DNA of 64,000 nucleotides from an uncultured Collinsella sp. (lineage in GTDB: Bacteria; Actinomycetota; Coriobacteriia; Coriobacteriales; Coriobacteriaceae), in NCBI GenBank assembly GCA_902470695.1, contig CABRHH010000009.1:25189-89188 (forward strand), in the 5' to 3' direction. A program made the position numbers and the translations under genes. The notes beneath the pieces were generated by a model. It was not told where the DNA came from, did not search any database, and worked only from the letters and a program-made list of their open reading frames with translations. Shown piece after piece: positions 51,080 through 59,024 of the stretch; positions within the stretch are counted from its first letter, which is position 1, and the number at the start of each line of letters is the position of its first letter.

Positions 51080-51406
51080 ATGGATTACGAGGAAATTGAT
51101 ATCAACGCTGTCGCGATGAGCGTCATCATCAATGCGGGGGATGGGAGGAATTGCATCGACCAGGCGATGGATTGTCTTGCTTCGCTTGATCTGGCCGGAG
51201 CCGAGCGCTGTCTTAAGGACGCGGACGAGAAGATTTTGTTGGCACATAAGGCCCAGACGGAAGCGATTCAGCGGCAAGCAGCGGGGGAGCATATCGAGTA
51301 TTCCCTCTTGTTCACCCATGCTCAGGACACGTTAATGACCATCAGTGCCGAGTTGCACATGTCCAAGAAGATGCTTCCCATTGTGCGCGCTCTAGCGTCT
51401 CGTTAA
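51080..51406 (+). CDS. PTS EIIA, lactose/cellobiose family
   Basis: A 108-residue all-helical EIIA of the lactose/cellobiose family. The phosphorylated His is at about residue 80 in YSLLFTHAQDTLMT, matching the family's H-x-Q-D site. It takes phosphate from HPr and gives it to EIIB. ATG 51080 follows GAGAGGA; the longer frame (51062) is not needed. It lies between EIIC and the phospho-glucosidase gene. Confidence 0.93.
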   Translation: MDYEEIDINAVAMSVIINAGDGRNCIDQAMDCLASLDLAGAERCLKDADEKILLAHKAQTEAIQRQAAGEHIEYSLLFTHAQDTLMTISAELHMSKKMLPIVRALASR

Positions 51407-51469
51407 GGCTTCGTGCGCATGATTCCATACGAGCTTATTTGTCAGTTTTGATGCCAGAAAGGATATGTT

Positions 51470-52996
51470 ATGACTGCGATGGACAGCCCGTTTCCCCAGG
51501 GTTTTTTGTGGGGTGGATCCACGGCCGCTAACCAGATCGAGGGCGCGTGGAACGAAGGCGGTCGCGGTCCTGCGACGTCGGACTTCGTCCAGCTTTTCAC
51601 CAAGAAGATGCGCGATGAGGAGCCGCGCGAGTTCGATGCGCGCCTTCCGCACAACGCCTCAACAAAAGAGATGGTTGAGGACATGAAGGCCCATCCGGAG
51701 AACTGGAATCTCCCCAAGCGTCGCGGAATCGACTTCTACCACACCTATAAAGAGGACCTGGCACTTCTTGCGGAGATGGGTTTCAAGGTGTTCCGCATGT
51801 CGATCAGCTGGTCGCGCATTTTCCCCAACGGCGATGACGTCTTCCCGAATGAGGAGGGGCTTGCCTTTTACGATGCCGTCTTCGATGAGTGCCGCAAACT
51901 CGGCATGGAGCCACTCGTGACCCTCTGCCACTTCGATACTCCCTTGAGCCTGGCGGAGCGATATAACGGCTTCGCGGGACGTGAGACGGTCGACGCCTTT
52001 GAGCGCTATGCGGCGACATGTTTCGAGCGCTATAAGGGCAAGGTCAGGTATTGGCTGACGTTCAACGAGATCAACAATGTTATTACCAATCCGTTTACCT
52101 GCAGTGGCGTGATATTTGAGCAAGGCGACACGGGTAATCCCTATTACGGCAAGTGGGCGTTTAAGTACCAGGTTGCCCATAACCAGCTCGTGGCGAGTGC
52201 GAAGGCGGTTATCAAGTGTCATGAAATCGACCCCGAGGCCAAGATCGGCAATATGCTGTGTCGTTTGGAGAACTACGCCGAGACCTCAAAACCCGAGGAC
52301 CAGTTGCAGGTCCTGTTCGAGGATCACTTCAATTGGTTCTTCTCCGATGTCCAGGCGCAAGGCGCGTACCCGTACTACATGAACCGGTTCTTCAAGGAGA
52401 ACGACGTCGAAATCGCGATGGAAGACGATGACCTTGACGTGCTCAAGCGGGGTGTTATCGACTTCGTGACGATTAGCTACTACATGACCTACATTATGCG
52501 CTACAAGGGAGAGTCTGTTCCCAAGCCGTCGGGCTCGTTGGTTTCGCAGATTAAAAACCCGAACCTCAAGATGTCCGACTGGGGATGGCCGATTGATCCG
52601 ATTGGTTTCCGCATCACGCTGAATCACATTTACGATCGCTACCATCTGCCGATTTTTATTTCGGAGAATGGATATGGCGCGGTTGACGAGCTGGATGAGA
52701 ACGGGTACTGCGAGGACGACTACCGCATCGACTACCTTAAGGCCCATGTAGAGCAGCTCGGGGAGGCCATCAAGGACGGGGTAGATGTCTTTGGATATGG
52801 TTGGTGGGGCCCCATGGATTTGGTCAGCTCCGGAACATCCGAGATGACGAAACGCTATGGGTTTGTGTCGGTCGACATCGATGATTACGGCAAGGGCTCC
52901 GGCCGTCGCGGCAAGAAGAAGAGCTTCTACTATTACAAGAAGCTCATCGCCAGCAACGGTGCGGATACCGCGACCGATAACATCGTGGTGGAGTAA
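51470..52996 (+). CDS. 6-phospho-beta-glucosidase (GH1)
   Basis: A 508-residue GH1 enzyme. The N-terminal PFPQGFLWGGSTAANQIEG is typical. The acid/base motif FNEINN (about 191) has NEI in place of NEP, as in phospho-glycosidases. The nucleophile motif is FISENGYG (about 396). It hydrolyses the 6-phospho-disaccharide made by the PTS into glucose-6-P and glucose (or the matching aglycone) in the cytoplasm. ATG 51470 has GAAAGGA upstream. Confidence 0.95.
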   Translation: MTAMDSPFPQGFLWGGSTAANQIEGAWNEGGRGPATSDFVQLFTKKMRDEEPREFDARLPHNASTKEMVEDMKAHPENWNLPKRRGIDFYHTYKEDLALLAEMGFKVFRMSISWSRIFPNGDDVFPNEEGLAFYDAVFDECRKLGMEPLVTLCHFDTPLSLAERYNGFAGRETVDAFERYAATCFERYKGKVRYWLTFNEINNVITNPFTCSGVIFEQGDTGNPYYGKWAFKYQVAHNQLVASAKAVIKCHEIDPEAKIGNMLCRLENYAETSKPEDQLQVLFEDHFNWFFSDVQAQGAYPYYMNRFFKENDVEIAMEDDDLDVLKRGVIDFVTISYYMTYIMRYKGESVPKPSGSLVSQIKNPNLKMSDWGWPIDPIGFRITLNHIYDRYHLPIFISENGYGAVDELDENGYCEDDYRIDYLKAHVEQLGEAIKDGVDVFGYGWWGPMDLVSSGTSEMTKRYGFVSVDIDDYGKGSGRRGKKKSFYYYKKLIASNGADTATDNIVVE

Positions 52997-53004
52997 ACAG
53001 GAGA

Positions 53005-53041
53005 CACGATGCCGGCCGCGCCTGGTTCGGCCGGCATCGTG
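53005..53041 (+). promoter_or_regulatory. Hairpin between the GH1 and HPr genes
   Basis: CACGATGCCGGCC (53005-53017) pairs exactly with GGCCGGCATCGTG (53029-53041). Without a T tract it may attenuate or process the mRNA before the HPr gene. Confidence 0.55.
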
Positions 53042-53110
53042 TTGTTGGCGGTCGGTGCAACGGGCGGCCCGGGCGTTTTGCTGCGCGCGGCCGCGGTCAA
53101 GGAGGCAACG

Positions 53111-53383
53111 ATGGTGAGCAAACAAGCAACGGTGCGCAATCCGAGCGGTATCCACGCCCGCCCCGCATCGCTGTTCGTGAAGAAGGCGAGCGACTTTGAG
53201 AGCGCGGTGACGATTCGCAACGTGTCGAAGGGCGGCGAGCCTCGGGATGCGAAGTCGATTCTTTCGGTCATGAGTATCGGCGCGGCGTGCGGCTGCGAGA
53301 TCGAGATCACGGCGGACGGCCCCGATGCGCCTTCGGCGGTGGACGCGCTTATCGGGTTCATTGAAAGCGGCTGCGGGGAATAG
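53111..53383 (+). CDS. HPr phosphocarrier protein
   Basis: A 90-residue HPr. The active His15 lies in PSGIHARPASLF and the regulatory Ser in KSILSVMSIGA (residue 49; three residues later than the usual Ser46). It carries phosphate from enzyme I to EIIA proteins. ATG 53111 follows GGAGG. Its position at the end of a sugar-specific PTS operon suggests a dedicated HPr paralogue (general ptsH usually sits with ptsI, not seen here). Confidence 0.93.
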   Translation: MVSKQATVRNPSGIHARPASLFVKKASDFESAVTIRNVSKGGEPRDAKSILSVMSIGAACGCEIEITADGPDAPSAVDALIGFIESGCGE

Positions 53384-53464
53384 GCCGGCGGCGAGGGGCG
53401 CGCCGCTGTGTGCGCCCCAGAACTTGGACGCCATATATGGTGGTAGCTCGGTAATAATTCGAAG

Positions 53465-53500
53465 GGCCTGATTCCGGAACTCCTCCGGGGTCAGGCCTTT
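53465..53500 (+). terminator. Terminator-like hairpin after HPr
   Basis: GGCCTGA (53465-53471) pairs with TCAGGCC (53491-53497), with inner CCGG/CCGG pairing, and is followed by TTTCTG. It lies 80 bases after the HPr stop. Confidence 0.6.
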
Positions 53501-53514
53501 CTGCCTCAGCTGAC

Positions 53515-54240
53515 GACTGTTCGCGGTTTGGCTGTTGGTACGTTTTGGGGTTCAGCTTTCGACCATCGGTGCGTTTCGGGGCTCGGCCTTGGGCGTTGGT
53601 GCATTCCAGGGCTCAGCTTTCGGCCGCTGGCCTGTCGTTGATTCGGGTTTTGCTGGCCTATCTGTGGTTTTGACCTCGGATTTTCTGTTGCCGCCGCGTT
53701 TTGGCTGCCAGCGCATTTGGGGTTCGTGTTCCGGCTGTGCACTGCATTCCGGGTTGAGCTTTCGGCTGTCGAGGGATTTCGGGTTCGGCTTTCGGCCATC
53801 CGGTGAACGCGGGTTCGGATTCCATTCATCAAGGGGGGTCCCGGGTTTGCGTTTCAGCCATCGAGTGGACTCCGGGTTCGGCTTTCGGCCATCGAGGAAT
53901 CCAGGGTTCGCCATCTGGCCGTCCAGGGGCGAAAAACGGCCCCAGATGGCTCAAGCGCGAACCCGGGATTCTCAGACGGACGCAATCCGAACCCGCGTTC
54001 ACCGGATGGATGGGATCCGAACCCGGGATTCGCGAACGGCAGCAATCCGAACCCGGGATGTCTGGATGGGCACGGTGCGAGCCCTGATCTGCACCGATGG
54101 ATGGCTGGCGAACCTCATCTGTGTCGATGGCTCAAATCCGAACCCGGGATTCGCGAACGGAGAAATCCGAACCCGGGATGCCTGGGGCAGACGGAGCACG
54201 AACCCGAGATTTCGCAAACGGTAGAAACCCATGACTGAGA
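53515..54240. repeat. Foldback intergenic repeat, copy B
   Basis: The longest of four copies. The left half has GGGTTCGGCTTTCGGCCATCG-like units; the centre (about 53906-53952) has CCATCTGGCC ... GAAAAACGG ... CCAGATGG. The right half has CGAACCCGGGATTCGCGAACGG-like inverted units up to about 54215. All long frames across it are low-complexity. The remainder of the gap to hipB (54241-54498) holds no gene. Confidence 0.85.
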
Positions 54241-54498
54241 CGCCCAGAGGGGAGCAGAGCTCACTCCGGCCGTGCCGCTAAATGGATTGCGGGCCCATTG
54301 GGCTATCGACGGGCGAAACGGGGAGCCAGGGAGCGCAAATGCCTGGAAAAGACCCCTGAGGCATTCAGCCGAATGGAGCTGAAGTGCGGGGGACCGTGCC
54401 GGCAAGGGCCAACAGCACCGAGTGGAAGCCAGTCAGCTGAAAGGAGGCTGATGGCGTCGAGGCGGTGTCCGTCAGGCATAAACTAGAACATAGTGTTG

Positions 54499-54538
54499 CA
54501 TATATGATACGCTACTTTATGTAAGGTATCAGAATATG
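54499..54538. promoter_or_regulatory. Palindromic operator candidate of hipBA
   Basis: CATAT-TGATAC (from 54499; TGATAC at 54505-54510) mirrors GTATCA-ATATG (GTATCA at 54526-54531) around a 15-base centre, ending just before the hipB ribosome site. HipB-type antitoxins bind such inverted repeats to repress their own operon. Confidence 0.6.
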
Positions 54539-54554
54539 AACGTTAGGAGCAATC

Positions 54555-54860
54555 TTGAAACGGTCGGTTCCGGCAAAAGTCAAGCTTGCTGCCCGCCAGA
54601 TGGGCGAAAATGTCTCGTCGTGGCGCCGCATGTTCAACCTGACATCCGAGGAGCTGGCTGAGAAGGCGGCGGTATCCCGCACGACCATTTCCCGCGTCGA
54701 GAACGGCGACCCATCGGTCAGCTTTGCTACGATGCTCTCCATCTACAAAGTGCTCGGCATCCTCGACAGCGTCGTGATGGCAACGGATCCGTACGAGACG
54801 GATATTGGCAGGCTGCGCGCCGACCAGCAGCTTCCCCAACGCGTGCGGAGGCGCTCATGA
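54555..54860 (+). CDS. hipB: HipB-like antitoxin/regulator (XRE HTH)
   Basis: A 101-residue protein. The helix-turn-helix (about 31-60; LTSEELAEKAAVSRTTISRVENGD) is followed by a short dimerisation helix and a basic tail (RVRRRS). The start is TTG 54555 behind AGGAG. It overlaps hipA by ATGA. It should bind and inhibit HipA and repress the operon. Homology to HipB is inferred from the gene pair, as XRE domains alone are not diagnostic. Confidence 0.85.
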   Translation: MKRSVPAKVKLAARQMGENVSSWRRMFNLTSEELAEKAAVSRTTISRVENGDPSVSFATMLSIYKVLGILDSVVMATDPYETDIGRLRADQQLPQRVRRRS

Positions 54861-56125
54861 TTCCCGTCGTTGATGTCTTTCTCGATGAAGGGGCCAATGC
54901 TCGCCAAAATCTTGTGGCGCATGCGGGCCGTCGTGTGGGCCGCGCCAGGTTCAATTTGAGACGCGGCCGCATCACCACGACCTTTAGCTATGATGACGAG
55001 TACCTTCGGCAGCCCTACGCATTCGCGCCCGATCCCGGCCTGCCGCTCCGAAGCGGTCCGCAGCATTGCGAGGGCTTGTTCGGCTGCATGCGAGACTCGT
55101 CGCCCGATCGATGGGGACGGCACCTCATAGCCCGCCGCCGTCACTCGGCTGCGACCGGTGAGGGAATGCGCGCACTTGATGAGGTTGATTACCTGCTTGG
55201 CGTTCATGATGAGACGCGTCAAGGGGCACTCCGCTATGCAGCACCGGACTCCTCGGAGTTTTTTTCTGAGCAAGGGGGCATTCCTCCGCGCATCGCTTTG
55301 CCGCAGCTGATTGCTGCAAGCAACGAGGTCGCGCGTGGAGAAGAAGGCATTGAGGAGCTCAAGGTGCTGCTTGACGCAGGATCCGGCTCGCTTGGTGGCG
55401 CGCGTCCCAAAGCTTCGATTGTCGATGAGGGGCGCATCTTGATGGCGAAGTTCTCCCATCCGGGAGATGAATGGGCGGTGATGTCGTGGGAAAAAACGGC
55501 GCTTGATATTGCTCGCGCTGCTGGGTTGCCGACGCCTAAAAGCCAGCTGGTGAACGTGGGAAAAGATGCTGCGCTGGTTCTCGAGCGCTTCGACCGTGCT
55601 GAATCCGGTGTTACTGCGCAGCGCATACCCTATATGAGCGCTATGACCGCGCTGGGGTATGCCGATGGGGCGCAGGCGGATTATATTGAGCTCGCGGAGG
55701 TGCTTCCGGATCTGTGTCGCAATCCTCAGGCTGAGCTGCGGAGCCTGTTCGCGCGTATCGCGCTCTCCATCGCGCTGCATAACACCGACGACCATCTGCG
55801 GAATATCGGTTTTATCAGAACGGACAATACGTGGGTTCTGTCGCCCTGTTTTGATATCAATCCGAATCCCCATGGGGCGGACGAGCGCGTGACGGCGATT
55901 TACGGGGAGACAGGCTCGGATGAGGCGGCGGCGCTTGCCCAGGTTGCAGCTGAGTTTTGCGGTTCGTTTGAGCAGGGGCGCGATGTGGTGCGCACGGTGC
56001 TTGACGCATGCGTCGCATGGAAATCGCTTGCAAAGAAGAACGGATGCCCTGATCGCGAGACCGAACTGTTCGCGTCGGTGTTTGAGGCGAAACGTGGAAC
56101 TCTTGCACAGGCGTTCGGCCTATAG
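54857..56125 (+). CDS. hipA: HipA-family Ser/Thr kinase toxin
   Basis: A 422-residue HipA kinase. The activation-loop motif is GGARPK (about 178-183), the catalytic motif HNTDDHLRNIGF (about 307-318) and the metal motif SPCFDINP (about 328-335). The N-terminal HipA domain contains MRDSSPDRWGRHL. HipA proteins phosphorylate targets such as glutamyl-tRNA synthetase and cause growth arrest. All kinase motifs are intact, so the toxin should be active. The start overlaps the hipB stop. Confidence 0.93.
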   Translation: MIPVVDVFLDEGANARQNLVAHAGRRVGRARFNLRRGRITTTFSYDDEYLRQPYAFAPDPGLPLRSGPQHCEGLFGCMRDSSPDRWGRHLIARRRHSAATGEGMRALDEVDYLLGVHDETRQGALRYAAPDSSEFFSEQGGIPPRIALPQLIAASNEVARGEEGIEELKVLLDAGSGSLGGARPKASIVDEGRILMAKFSHPGDEWAVMSWEKTALDIARAAGLPTPKSQLVNVGKDAALVLERFDRAESGVTAQRIPYMSAMTALGYADGAQADYIELAEVLPDLCRNPQAELRSLFARIALSIALHNTDDHLRNIGFIRTDNTWVLSPCFDINPNPHGADERVTAIYGETGSDEAAALAQVAAEFCGSFEQGRDVVRTVLDACVAWKSLAKKNGCPDRETELFASVFEAKRGTLAQAFGL

Positions 56126-56229
56126 GCCAGGCCGGGCTGGTGTGTTTTATTTTCGTCAACGACAGAGCCGGTGGTATGGGGCGATGGCAGTGCTGGACGG
56201 ACTTGGGCTCGGTCACTGGGGGCTGGGTT

Positions 56230-56720
56230 TGGCTTTCTTTCGTAAGTGCGTTCCGGATTCGTGTTTCGGCTGTGCGCAGCGTTCTGGGTTCGGATTTCGG
56301 CGGCCGGCGCGTTTTGGCTCGTGTTCCTGCTGCGCGCTGCATTCCGGGTTCGGCTTTCGGCCACCGAGGGGTTTCGGGTTCGGATTCCATTTATCGAGGG
56401 GATCCCGGGTTCGCGTTTCGGCTGCCGGGGGATTCAGGGTTCGCGTTCCAGCCGTCGAGGAGATCCCGGGTTCGGCTTTCGGCCATCGAGGAATCCAGGG
56501 TTCGCCATCTGGCCATCCAGGGGCGGAAAACGGCCCCAGATGGCTCAGGCGCGAACCCGGGATTCTCAGACGGACGCAATCCGAACCCGCGTTCATCCAA
56601 TGGACGGGACCCGAACCCGGGATTCGCGAACGGCAGAAAGCCGAACCCGGGATGCCTGGGCGGACGTAGCCCGAGTCCCGAGCTGCACCGATGGATGGCT
56701 GGCAAACCTCATCTGCGTCA
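56230..56720. repeat. Foldback intergenic repeat, copy C
   Basis: Same build as copies A and B. Left units of the GGGTTCGGCTTTCGG type lie up to about 56500, the centre with CCATCTGGCC...GGAAAACGG...CCAGATGG lies at about 56507-56543, and inverted CGAACCCGGGATTC units run to about 56660. It lies right behind hipA. The ORFs across it are repeat artefacts. Confidence 0.85.
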
Positions 56721-56765
56721 ATGAGTCAAGCCTGCGTCGTCACAGGTCGCAAGCGGTCGAGGGCA

Positions 56766-56850
56766 GAACCCCGGAACGCGCCGCCGAGCTCGGGCCCGAA
56801 CCCCGGAACGCGCCGCCGAGCTCGGGCCCGAACCCGGAGCGCGCCGCTGG
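56766..56850. repeat. 32-base tandem repeat
   Basis: GAACCCCGGAACGCGCCGCC... starts at 56766, 56798 and (with variation) 56830, giving about 2.6 copies of a 32-base unit between copy C and pflA. Confidence 0.8.
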
Positions 56851-57009
56851 GCCAAACCGGAGCCGCAAGCCACATCGAGAGACGCAGCGCGGACCCTGCT
56901 GCGTCGACGACCGGTATCGATTCCGTTTCTGCCGACCTACGGTTGCGCGGGAGAAATATAATGATGCCGGTAACGATTCGTAGATACAAAAAGAAGGCGG
57001 AAGCAGCTG

Positions 57010-57831
57010 ATGTCACGGCGCGTTCTCGAGAGTGTATCCCCGCAGGCCACGTCCCGCTATGAGCTGGGGCGCATCCATTCGATCGAAAGCATGGGGACGG
57101 TGGACGGCCCCGGCGTGCGATTCGTGGTGTTCACGCAGGGGTGTCCCATGCGGTGCGCCTACTGCCACAACCCCGACACCTGGGCCGTGGGCAGCAACGT
57201 TGGCTCGGCGGTCACCGTCGAGCGCCTGATTGAGGAATTCGAGAGCAACCGCGCGTTCTACCGTTCCGGCGGCATCACGGTGACCGGCGGTGAGCCGCTG
57301 CTGCAACCGGAGTTCGTGGGCGACCTGTTCGCCGCCATGCACGCCAACCCTAAAGGGCGCGTTCATACGTGCCTGGATAGCTGCGGATACGCGTTCAATC
57401 CGAAGCGTCCCGAGCGTTTTGAGCGCCTGCTGGACGAAACCGACCTGGTGCTGCTGGACATCAAGCACGCCGATCCGGAGGGTCACAAGCGCCTGACCGG
57501 ATGCGCGCCCGATCGCATCCTGGCCTTCGGCGACGAGTTGGCGCGCCGCGGGATCAAGGTGGTCATCCGCCATGTGGTGGTGCCCAGGATTACGGACACC
57601 GAGGAGGAGTGCGAGGCGCTGGGCCGGCTGATTGCCCCCTGGCACAACGTTGCGGGACTGGAGATGCTGCCGTACCACACGATGGGCATTGTGAAGTACG
57701 AGCAGCTTGGCATGGAGTATCCGCTGGCAGGCGTGCCAGCCATGGACAAGTCGCGCATGCCCGCCCTGCGCGAGGCCGTCATGCGCGGTCTGCGCGCCGG
57801 CCGCACTGCCATGCCGCATACCGCCGGGTAG
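57010..57831 (+). CDS. pflA: Pyruvate formate-lyase activating enzyme
   Basis: A 273-residue radical SAM enzyme. The cluster motif CPMRCAYC (Cys 50, 54 and 57; CxxxCxxC) lies in FTQGCPMRCAYCHNPDTW; the TVDGPGVRFVVF opening is typical. It installs the glycyl radical on pyruvate formate-lyase under anoxia. ATG 57010 has GGCGGAAG upstream, and a perfect TATAAT (56957-56962) lies 48 bases before it. The pfl structural gene is not adjacent in this window, so activase and lyase are either unlinked or further right/left of the sequence shown. Confidence 0.94.
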   Translation: MSRRVLESVSPQATSRYELGRIHSIESMGTVDGPGVRFVVFTQGCPMRCAYCHNPDTWAVGSNVGSAVTVERLIEEFESNRAFYRSGGITVTGGEPLLQPEFVGDLFAAMHANPKGRVHTCLDSCGYAFNPKRPERFERLLDETDLVLLDIKHADPEGHKRLTGCAPDRILAFGDELARRGIKVVIRHVVVPRITDTEEECEALGRLIAPWHNVAGLEMLPYHTMGIVKYEQLGMEYPLAGVPAMDKSRMPALREAVMRGLRAGRTAMPHTAG

Positions 57832-57874
57832 ACGGCGAGGGCTCTCTGCCTGCAGCGTAACAGTTCCGGGCGTG

Positions 57875-57905
57875 GTGTCCGCAGATGCTCAAGATCTGCG
57901 GACAC
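57875..57905. terminator. Bidirectional hairpin between pflA and thrB
   Basis: GTGTCCGCAGAT (57875-57886) pairs perfectly with ATCTGCGGACAC (57894-57905) around a 7-base loop, between two convergent genes. No T tract is present. Confidence 0.65.
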
Positions 57906-57966
57906 CGGCGTTGATGAGGGCGATGTGCCGGCGGCGTGCGCGAGGCTGCCACGCGAACGCCGCCCC

Positions 57967-58848
57967 TTACAGATACTCGATTTGCGCGCCCTCGGTGTCG
58001 CAGGTAAGGATGCGCGTGGCGCAGGTGGGGAACTGCTCGCGCAGGCGGACCTGCAAGAACTTCGCCACGATGGTGTCGTCGGTCACGGCCATCAGCGTGG
58101 AGCCCGAACCCGAGATCCACAGCGTGCCCGCCCCGCCGTCCAGGCACGCCGCGCGGATGGCGTCGTAATCGGGGATGAGCGCGCGCCGGTACGGTTCCTG
58201 CAGCCGGTCGTCGTTGGCGGCGGCAATCAGCGCGAGGTCGCCGGTTTCCAGCCCGCGCGTCATGCCCGCCACGCGGCCCATCTGCCACACGGCGTCCGTC
58301 AGCGGCACCTGGTCCGGAACCACCTGCCGCGCCTCGTGCGTGTGCACCTCGTAGGGCGGGATGATCGTGACGAACCGCAGCTTGCGGCTCACCTCGTAGC
58401 GCAGGCACCGCGGCTCGCCATCGCTTGGCGTGAACGAGCAGACGGCTCCGCCCAGGATGGCAGGCGCCACGTTGTCGGGATGCCCCTCCACCTCGGCTGC
58501 CAGGCGCACGAGCTCGGCGCGGTCGACGGTGCGGCGGGTGAGCGCCGCGCCCGCCATGATGCCGGCAACCACGCAGGTGGAGCTCGACCCCAGGCCGCGC
58601 GCTACCGGCACGTCCGTCTCGATATGCAAGCGCACCGGGAAGGGCTCTGCGCCCCAGGCGCGAAGCGCGTTGGCGAACGAGGCGTAGACCAGGTTGTGCT
58701 CGTTTTGGAACTCCTCGGGGCACCCGGAGATTTCGAGCGCCTCGGCGCGCGCAAACGAGAAGTGCGCGTAGAGCGATACGGCCATGCCGAGCGTGTCGTA
58801 GCCGATGCCGAGGTTGGCGCTGGTGGCCGGTACGGTGATCTTGATCAT
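57967..58848 (-). CDS. thrB: Homoserine kinase
   Basis: A 293-residue GHMP kinase. The N-terminal VPATSANLGIGYDTLGMA, ATP motif PVARGLGSSSTCVVAG (about 85-100) and C-terminal GSGSTLMAV are typical of ThrB, which phosphorylates homoserine on the way to threonine. The start at 58848 has GAGGAGTTGCC upstream. thrC lies upstream on the same strand, 176 bases away, with a hairpin between, so the two may be co-transcribed. Confidence 0.95.
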   Translation of the reverse strand: MIKITVPATSANLGIGYDTLGMAVSLYAHFSFARAEALEISGCPEEFQNEHNLVYASFANALRAWGAEPFPVRLHIETDVPVARGLGSSSTCVVAGIMAGAALTRRTVDRAELVRLAAEVEGHPDNVAPAILGGAVCSFTPSDGEPRCLRYEVSRKLRFVTIIPPYEVHTHEARQVVPDQVPLTDAVWQMGRVAGMTRGLETGDLALIAAANDDRLQEPYRRALIPDYDAIRAACLDGGAGTLWISGSGSTLMAVTDDTIVAKFLQVRLREQFPTCATRILTCDTEGAQIEYL

Positions 58849-58911
58849 GATGGCAACTCCTCGGTGGCTCCGGCCTGCTTCATCCGGCGCTTAGACAGTC
58901 CTGGGCTCGCA

Positions 58912-58934
58912 CGAAGGTGCCGCTGGCACCTTCG
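58912..58934. other. Intercistronic hairpin between thrC and thrB
   Basis: CGAAGGTGCC (58912-58921) pairs perfectly with GGCACCTTCG (58925-58934) around a 3-base loop, extended by GCA/TGC outside a bulge. On the minus strand it follows the thrC stop. It may protect the mRNA or attenuate thrB. Confidence 0.55.
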
Positions 58935-59024
58935 GCTCGTGCGGAAACTCGCGGAGGACGAAGCAGGGCGGAGCTTCGCACGAGAGACGGGCGAATAAAG
59001 AATCAAAGGGCGATGCAATCGGAA

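Noticed and set aside
53398..53515. Remnant of an IS3-type transposase (minus-strand LTPEEFRNQALRIITEL segment)
   Set aside because: Only about 30 codons resemble an OrfA start, with no inverted repeats or second frame; the same DNA forms a terminator-like hairpin, which is better supported.
53535..54224. A 229-codon plus-strand frame and several opposite-strand frames in the gap behind HPr
   Set aside because: They are built from the foldback repeat units and read as low-complexity Arg/Ser/Pro or Gly/Phe strings that change frame between copies; no ribosome site or domain.
56246..56983. A 245-codon frame behind hipA
   Set aside because: Same repeat-derived composition as the frames in copies A and B, and no start signal.
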